Shown: piece by piece, positions 62,101-64,000 of the stretch | Position numbering within the stretch: the first letter of the stretch is position 1 | How the letters are laid out: each line of letters opens with the position of its first letter | Origin: Hirudinaria manillensis | Lineage: Eukaryota; Annelida; Clitellata; Hirudinida; Hirudinidae | NCBI GenBank assembly: GCA_034509925.1 | Contig: CM067536.1 | Coordinates: 5,927,501-5,991,500 of the forward strand | Reading direction: 5' to 3' | DNA length: 64,000 nucleotides | Notes under the pieces: model-generated | The model's input: only the letters and a program-made list of their open reading frames with translations | Database searches by the model: none | Told to the model about the DNA's origin: nothing | Position numbers and translations under genes: made by a program

Positions 62101-63821
62101 AACGAGTGTAATTCGTTATTAATTCAGATTAATTTAAAATTAAGGTGTAAAACGTGGCTTTTAAATAAAATTTTCTTTTACGCATATGATGTGATCATCT
62201 TGAAATAACCATTTATAATTTTTAATGTTTCCACAACAAAAACAGCGAAGGGAATAATTGCTTATTGGATGGAGAAGATTTCAAACCTGATAGAAAGACG
62301 GACATCTTTTTAAGTTCATATCCAGGACAAATTTTTGATCTTAACGAGCAATGCAAAATGGCTTATGGCTCCGAATTCTTGTATCACAGCGTAAGGGGAC
62401 TCTTTTTTATGTTTTCTTTTAAATATTTAGTATTTAGTAAGTGAAAAATTATAATTTCCATTTTTGGTAATAGACTATTTGACACATTCATATGTCACAA
62501 ACGTTAAAATATAATAATTCTTTTTATCAATGAAGGGCTCTGATAAATACCGAGAAAAATGTTGGAAAGTTAGTTGCATCATAGATAAAAAAAATGATAC
62601 AGAGGTTTTGTTGAAACCATTGGATGGAACCACTTGTAAGAACAAGTCGTGGTGTATAAAAGGAAGATGTGTAGAAGATAGTAGAGCTCCAATGGTGTCA
62701 GGTTTGTTTGATTGGACAAATTAATTATAGCGACATAAGAGGTAGCTGGCGAAACATTTAATTTGAATGATAAAGAGATATAAAAGTATTTTGTGCATAT
62801 AACGATCTTATTAATAATTGGGATGTGTCACTCGATCCTATTTTTTGGTCCCCTACTCTTTGCCCAGTTGTGCATTATAGAAAGTTGCTATTCTTATTTA
62901 TATACTAATCCGAACTTTATGGAATGCCTATCTAATGATTCATATTTGTGGAGTAACTAAAGTGTCAGCCTAAATTGGTAGCAACCCTAGCTACTGGTAA
63001 GGTGCAAATATTCTAAGTAGCAAAATTAATCATAAGGTGATTTTGAGGTCAATGAATAGAATGCTGGAATTAAGGAGAGATATTGATTGTGTTCATGACA
63101 TCGGGACTAAAGTAGTTCATTAGAATTTCCAGTTTCTAAATCAAAATTTTCAGAAGACTGCATCAATGGCGATAATCCAAAGATTTCTGAGAGCGTAATT
63201 CCTTGTGACACCGAAAACAAGGAATTCCTTTGCAAAACAAAATTTCGAAGAAATCAATGCTGCGCAACCTGTGCTAGATATCAAACATTTGTCCGAGGTA
63301 AAACGATTACATAAAACAACTTTTGAGTCTGAACAGCTGTTTAAGTTTTAATAAAATCATTATTAATTATATAAATTATGACAATTAATAATAGTTTGGT
63401 CTAGAATTTCAGATTCTAACCACAATATATACTGCACCTAAAACATTACTTAAATATAAATATTAAACAATGCTTATTATAAATAACAGGTTGCCAGGAT
63501 ACAACAGATGAATGTTCCATCCTCGAACCAAGAGACTGTTACCACGATTACTACGCTTCTGCCTGCTGCAAAACGTGTCGTGCTTTTATTAAAAACCCAT
63601 CAGATGCCAACTGTCTCTATGGAGATCGAGATGATAGGTGCTCGGACATGGTACCTGTTATTTGTCACCTTTCCAAACGATATTGTTGTCAAACGTGTTC
63701 AGCCTTTCCCAACGTCTCAAAAAATGCGACAAAAGATTACTTTAAAAGGATCGCCATTACCAAAGACATCTGTTCACTTCAACAGACAAATATCTTTCCA
63801 GAATTGCAACAACAAAATTAA
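59155..63821 (+). CDS. ADAMTS-like metalloprotease with PLAC-like modules, gene F
   Basis: Exons: 59155-59272, 59391-59647, 59771-59857, 60043-60235, 60410-60509, 60587-60680, 60960-61037, 61164-61312, 61449-61586, 61759-61926, 62246-62390, 62536-62701, 63154-63297, 63490-63821. This gives 722 aa with no stop; HELAHALNVEHDG is intact. Exon 5 has lost its normal start by deletion but uses another AG that keeps the frame, removing eight residues just before RPRIMRR. Exon 9 has the SDSI-YK form of gene C. Exon 13 is the most divergent six-cysteine module in the array (PKISESVIPCDTENKEF). Intron 2 is short (123 bp). Confidence 0.8.
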
Positions 63822-64000
63822 TTCAATACTGCCAACATTTTAAAATATAATTTTAGAAGATTGATGATTGCCAATTGTAATATTTGAATGTCTTTTGCAT
63901 TGACTTCTATGAATATTTAATCACAAAAAAAAAGATTTAAAAACATTAAATTTTGAAAACAATCTATTATTACTGCTTAATATATTCGAAACCATAATTT
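63822..64000 (+). other. 3' flank of gene F
   Basis: Resembles the 3' flanks of D and B. The window ends before it could be seen whether another F5/8C remnant or gene follows. Confidence 0.5.

Overview
The window is AT-rich animal DNA with spliced genes, GT-AG introns, microsatellites and several transposon classes. It looks like an invertebrate, perhaps an arthropod: TCAGT-type initiators and SAP-Gag Ty3/gypsy elements hint at this, but the species cannot be named from sequence alone. All host genes lie on the + strand and belong to one family of secreted, ADAMTS-like (M12B, reprolysin-type) metalloproteases that lack thrombospondin repeats.

Layout. At 961-13418 is a 23-exon gene (about 1,028 aa). 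Its protease domain has lost the whole zinc-binding motif, and its C-terminus carries three F5/8C (F-type-lectin-like) domains, each split over two exons. From 14156 to the end of the window lies a tandem array of a second, 14-exon type: genes A (14156-19491), B (24537-28041, pseudogene), C (38608-43877), D (45321-50371), E (51717-57427, start codon changed to ACG) and F (59155-63821). These encode signal peptide, propeptide, catalytic domain with HELAHALNVEHDG, ADAMTS-type disintegrin-like and Cys-rich regions, and three six-cysteine PLAC/ShKT-like modules. I rebuilt every exon by hand; splice phases agree throughout and A, C, D and F are open from start to stop.

Spacers. A pseudogene copy of the F5/8C gene lies between A and B (about 19860-23794). 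The C-D and E-F spacers carry intron remnants of that gene, and the B, B' and D downstream regions carry a decayed copy of its last exon. Long (A, C, E) and short (B, D, F) forms of intron 2 alternate. The array therefore seems to have grown by duplication of composite units, followed by exchange between copies.

Mobile DNA. An intact Ty3/gypsy element (31203-36771, - strand) has a SAP-domain Gag, a CCCAAAA frameshift site, and protease, RT, RNase H and integrase with catalytic residues present. Two short LTR elements (7856-9520, 28871-30519) share its tRNA-Leu-type primer site and SAP N-terminus but lack the rest of Pol. There is also a solo LTR (53208-53506), an LTR-element fragment, two Tigger/pogo remnants, a LINE 3' end and possible tRNA-derived SINE sequence. 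The gypsy element sits at the junction of a nearly identical 2-kb duplication that could be real or a haplotype-merging assembly error.
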